From Erysipelotrichaceae bacterium (GTDB taxonomy: Bacteria > Bacillota_I > Bacilli_A > Erysipelotrichales > Erysipelotrichaceae): a stretch of 8,889 nt of DNA. The notes under the pieces were generated by a model. It ran no database searches. It saw only the letters and a program-made list of their open reading frames with translations, and was not told the DNA's origin. The translations under genes and the position numbers were made by a program. Positions 6,641-8,889 of this stretch are shown one piece after another. The stretch spans positions 6,340-15,228 of the forward strand of contig DOKQ01000040.1 in NCBI GenBank assembly GCA_003510215.1, given 5' to 3'. How positions within the stretch are numbered: the first letter of the stretch is position 1; the number at the start of each line of letters is the position of its first letter.

Positions 6641-7975
6641 TTAATCCCCCTGGCTGCTTTCTTTACTTAACCCAAGATAACGTGCATAACCTTCAACTGT
6701 CTTTTTCGCATACTCTACATACTCCTGTTGCCAATACTCAGCACTCTGTGGATGCGTCAGATAAATATATTCGATAGTTAAAGCCTGAAGACCACGACGA
6801 TTGTTCAAAGCAAACGAACTGTTCTGCTCTTGTGCAAGTTGCGAAAACGTTGCTGCAGTCGTTGCTTTTCCTCCCGACTCCCGAATCATCATTCGGCCAT
6901 CAAAGCCATCCGCACGAGGACTTGGAATTACCCCAACAATATTACCACTCCCCCGATTACTTGTAGATTCAAGACGGGTATTTTCTATTAAATACTTGAA
7001 AATAGATGCAGGCATACGTGATGATGCATACGACGAATACGCAACCTGAGTCCCATATAACTGAGGGTTGGGTGAGCCAACCATCTGAACTTCCAGATAG
7101 TATTTTGCCCCACTCATATAAGCACGATCCAACCTTCCATCAATTCCATAGGAATTGACCAACTCATCTTCACCACGCAAAATCAGCACCTTTAAACCAT
7201 AAGATTCAAACTCTTCCTTGAGTGCTAAAGCCATTTTATAGTTTTCAACAGCTTCGCTGAGTCCATTTGCCTGCCAACCGTACTCCGCAAACCCATTATC
7301 ACGACTGCTGTGACCAGGATCGATGACAATATCATAAGGACGAGTATCTGCTGTCAAATCAACCTCTTCTTCATACACTTCGAAAAACAGATAATGGCGA
7401 TCAAGTTTCGCCTCTTCCTCCCTTGAAGCATTCAGAAGATAACGATCACTTCTTAAGCGAGCTGCAGTCATTTTTCCATTTCGAACCACGGAAGTAACGA
7501 GTTCATCCATAACCTCATTTGTCACCAACCGGTGACGATTCAACTGATGCATAACAAACACCTCGTAGAAACCAGGCTGTAAATCCTCAATTGGAATCTG
7601 ACCATCAATGGCCTGTTCAATCATGTAGACTCTCTCTTCTTCCGTACAGACATTGACAAGAATAATGGTCTTTCCAACAAAAAGGTCGCGTGAAAACATA
7701 TCATACGTTTCATTAAAAAGGCTTAGAGTCTCTCCATAGGTAAAATAGTCATTAACCTCTAGAATCGCCTCAAACGACTGATTCAGACGCTCTTCGGTAT
7801 CCTTTGCGTTCCAATCACAGACTCTTAGTAAACGTTCATCTTCCTGACTTTTTGGCCATAACATATATCCTACAAGATAAATCACCAGGAAAACAACAAT
7901 TCCCAATGGAATTGCCACCTGACGTTTGATTCGATACTTTTTTCGCTTTGGTACGGGTCTTGGAGATAAAACCAT
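6641..7975 (-). CDS. Membrane-anchored Amidase_3-fold protein, altered zinc site
   Basis: The 444-aa protein has a basic N-terminus (KRKKYRIKR), one membrane helix at about 20-40 and then a large outside part, so it is a type II anchored envelope protein. Residues about 45-210 form a domain I do not recognise. From about 213 on it matches N-acetylmuramoyl-L-alanine amidases of the Amidase_3 fold, which cut the bond between MurNAc and the stem peptide. IDPGH supplies zinc ligand H222; the second ligand is probably E241; the catalytic Glu is probably E366 in IRESGG, about 25 residues after the NRG motif as in the family. The third ligand, normally the His of SIHAN, aligns to Q297 in YYLEVQM. 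It may therefore be weakly active, differently activated, or a binding protein. About 78 residues follow the fold end. The start has AGGAT 8 nt upstream. It sits 26 nt after the LicD-type gene and 1 nt before ABC-F. Fold is fairly sure; activity is uncertain. Confidence 0.8.
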   Translation of the reverse strand: MVLSPRPVPKRKKYRIKRQVAIPLGIVVFLVIYLVGYMLWPKSQEDERLLRVCDWNAKDTEERLNQSFEAILEVNDYFTYGETLSLFNETYDMFSRDLFVGKTIILVNVCTEEERVYMIEQAIDGQIPIEDLQPGFYEVFVMHQLNRHRLVTNEVMDELVTSVVRNGKMTAARLRSDRYLLNASREEEAKLDRHYLFFEVYEEEVDLTADTRPYDIVIDPGHSSRDNGFAEYGWQANGLSEAVENYKMALALKEEFESYGLKVLILRGEDELVNSYGIDGRLDRAYMSGAKYYLEVQMVGSPNPQLYGTQVAYSSYASSRMPASIFKYLIENTRLESTSNRGSGNIVGVIPSPRADGFDGRMMIRESGGKATTAATFSQLAQEQNSSFALNNRRGLQALTIEYIYLTHPQSAEYWQQEYVEYAKKTVEGYARYLGLSKESSQGD

Positions 7976-8001
7976 ATAACATCATCCTAACTTTTTCTTC
8001 T

Positions 8002-8814
8002 TTATAACTCTATATCAACTATATGCTTGGGCACTCGTTTATCCATGGGTGGAGGTGTCATATACGATGGCGCAATCGCCACACATAAATACTCATGATG
8101 AGCCTGAGCCACAGGAAACATCGTATCTTCAAACGGAACATACTTCACCGGGAAAATATCGCTTTTCTTAAAGATAAAGGGGCGAAACGGTGACTTAAAA
8201 GTCCATGTTAAATCAAACCCAACATAATCTGAGTTTTTGTTCAACCGACCGTAAAACTTCGCCACAAACATAAATAACGACTTTAACCAAACTGGATTTA
8301 CTTTCAGATTCTCCAAAAGAATGATCATTGGCATCAGTAGCTGATTAAACAATCGAAAAGGCAAATCAATCCATTTTTTATTGGACATATGGTCATAAAC
8401 AAACACATCAATAAACAATCCGTCACTATCCTTGCACTTGTTTTGAAGTAAGGTATTTACCTCTTTGACATATGTTGTTTTTTTACGGATTTTCATCCCT
8501 GGAATCAGCACGTTGTAACACGGATGTGTCTTGTAACACTGAGCCACATAAGCATCACTAAGTTCCAACTTACAGACTTCGATAAACCGGTCAAAATCGG
8601 ATTTCATCATGGCGATATCCACATCATCATCCCAAGGTATAAACCCTTTATGTCGTATGGCACCTAAAGCAGAGCCTCCATTAAGAAAATAGGGTATCTG
8701 ATGTTTCTTACACAACTCATCGATATCCTTAAGCATACGAAGCAACACAACCTGAACGTCCGCTACTGTGATGATTGAACCATCATCCTTTTCCTTTAAT
8801 ATATATTGTTCCAT
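8002..8814 (-). CDS. LicD family (phosphocholine transferase-like) protein
   Basis: The 270-aa protein belongs to the LicD family of nucleotidyltransferase-fold enzymes, which move phosphocholine or a related phospho-alcohol from a CDP-activated donor onto cell-surface glycans such as teichoic acid. The core motif starts at GGSALG (46-51) and runs through R54-H55 to PWDDDVD (60-66), whose aspartates bind metal. GLFIDVFVYD (132-141) is the second family block. The C-terminal PPPMDKRVPKH region (about 253-263) resembles the usual 'PP.e.Rv.hh' ending. A hydrophobic stretch at about 150-190 could lie at the membrane face. Length is normal for the family. No choline uptake or activation genes (licA, licB, licC) are in the window, so the substituent and acceptor are unknown; LicD proteins can also act on other polyol phosphates. 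It is the first gene of the operon, with AAGGTG 5 nt before the ATG and a promoter at 8835-8863. Family call is confident. Confidence 0.9.
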   Translation of the reverse strand: MEQYILKEKDDGSIITVADVQVVLLRMLKDIDELCKKHQIPYFLNGGSALGAIRHKGFIPWDDDVDIAMMKSDFDRFIEVCKLELSDAYVAQCYKTHPCYNVLIPGMKIRKKTTYVKEVNTLLQNKCKDSDGLFIDVFVYDHMSNKKWIDLPFRLFNQLLMPMIILLENLKVNPVWLKSLFMFVAKFYGRLNKNSDYVGFDLTWTFKSPFRPFIFKKSDIFPVKYVPFEDTMFPVAQAHHEYLCVAIAPSYMTPPPMDKRVPKHIVDIEL

Positions 8815-8819
8815 AGATT

Positions 8820-8825
8820 CACCTT
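8820..8825 (-). promoter_or_regulatory. Ribosome binding site of the LicD-type gene
   Basis: AAGGTG on the - strand lies 5 nt before the ATG at 8814, supporting that start. Confidence 0.6.
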
Positions 8826-8834
8826 CAACTACCT

Positions 8835-8863
8835 ATTATAGAAGAAATGACGAAATAGCACAA
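8835..8863 (-). promoter_or_regulatory. Probable sigma-A promoter of the LicD-amidase-ABC-F-namA operon
   Basis: A perfect TATAAT (8840-8835) lies exactly 17 nt downstream of TTGTGC (8863-8858), which shares the TTG of the -35 consensus. Transcription would begin near 8828, roughly 13 nt upstream of the LicD-type ATG, so the leader is very short. It is the only good promoter I see before the four tightly spaced genes. Confidence 0.65.
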
Positions 8864-8887
8864 CCTCGTGCATAAAAAAGTGACGAA
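8848..8887. repeat. Direct repeat TGACGAA around the operon promoter
   Basis: TGACGAA occurs at 8848-8854, within the -35/-10 spacer, and again at 8881-8887, with starts 33 bp apart (about three helical turns). This could be a pair of regulator half-sites, but seven bases in AT-rich DNA may be chance. Confidence 0.25.
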
Positions 8888-8889
8888 GA

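Noticed and set aside
6770..6772. E402 (in TIEYIYL) as the amidase catalytic Glu
   Set aside because: It is some 60 residues past the NRG motif; E366 in IRESGG has the usual spacing and better local match.

Overview
The window suggests a low- to mid-G+C Gram-positive bacterium (Bacillota). The right-hand three quarters carries a pyrophosphate-type phosphofructokinase, a YqjM/NamA-type old yellow enzyme, an ABC-F translation factor, a membrane-anchored amidase-fold cell-wall protein and a LicD-family transferase. Erysipelotrichia is my best guess from this gene mix, but it is a weak guess without a database search.

Layout. Bases 1-2252 (+ strand) are the right-hand end of an integrated mobile element. 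They hold the last 198 codons of a serine-recombinase-type protein with a zinc ribbon, followed 5 nt later by a complete 549-aa large serine recombinase. This part looks richer in G+C than the rest (hand-counted 60-base samples gave about 50-58% here and 35-53% to the right). The rest of the element, including any cargo, lies off the left edge. Bases 2253-2491 have no gene. They hold a GC-rich hairpin, a 14-bp imperfect inverted repeat that is a candidate attachment or junction site, and two intrinsic terminators back to back with the chromosomal genes.

Bases 2492-8814 are five genes, all on the - strand, transcribed right to left: LicD-family transferase, amidase-fold protein, ABC-F ATPase, namA and pfp. 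The first four are separated by 26, 1 and 6 nt and look like one operon driven by a promoter at 8835-8863. pfp has its own consensus -10 box (3734-3739), a strong ribosome binding site and a strong terminator (2453-2482), so it is probably also transcribed alone. No stretch longer than 300 bases lacks a gene.

How the genes work together. LicD and the amidase-fold protein both point to the cell envelope: decoration of teichoic acid or polysaccharide, and peptidoglycan binding or cleavage. ABC-F (ribosome), NamA (flavin reductase) and Pfp (glycolysis) are housekeeping-type genes with no obvious shared pathway. I see no clear new defence or mobile system. The most unusual signals are the amidase-fold protein, whose third zinc ligand appears to be Gln instead of His, and the inverted repeat at the element/chromosome junction.
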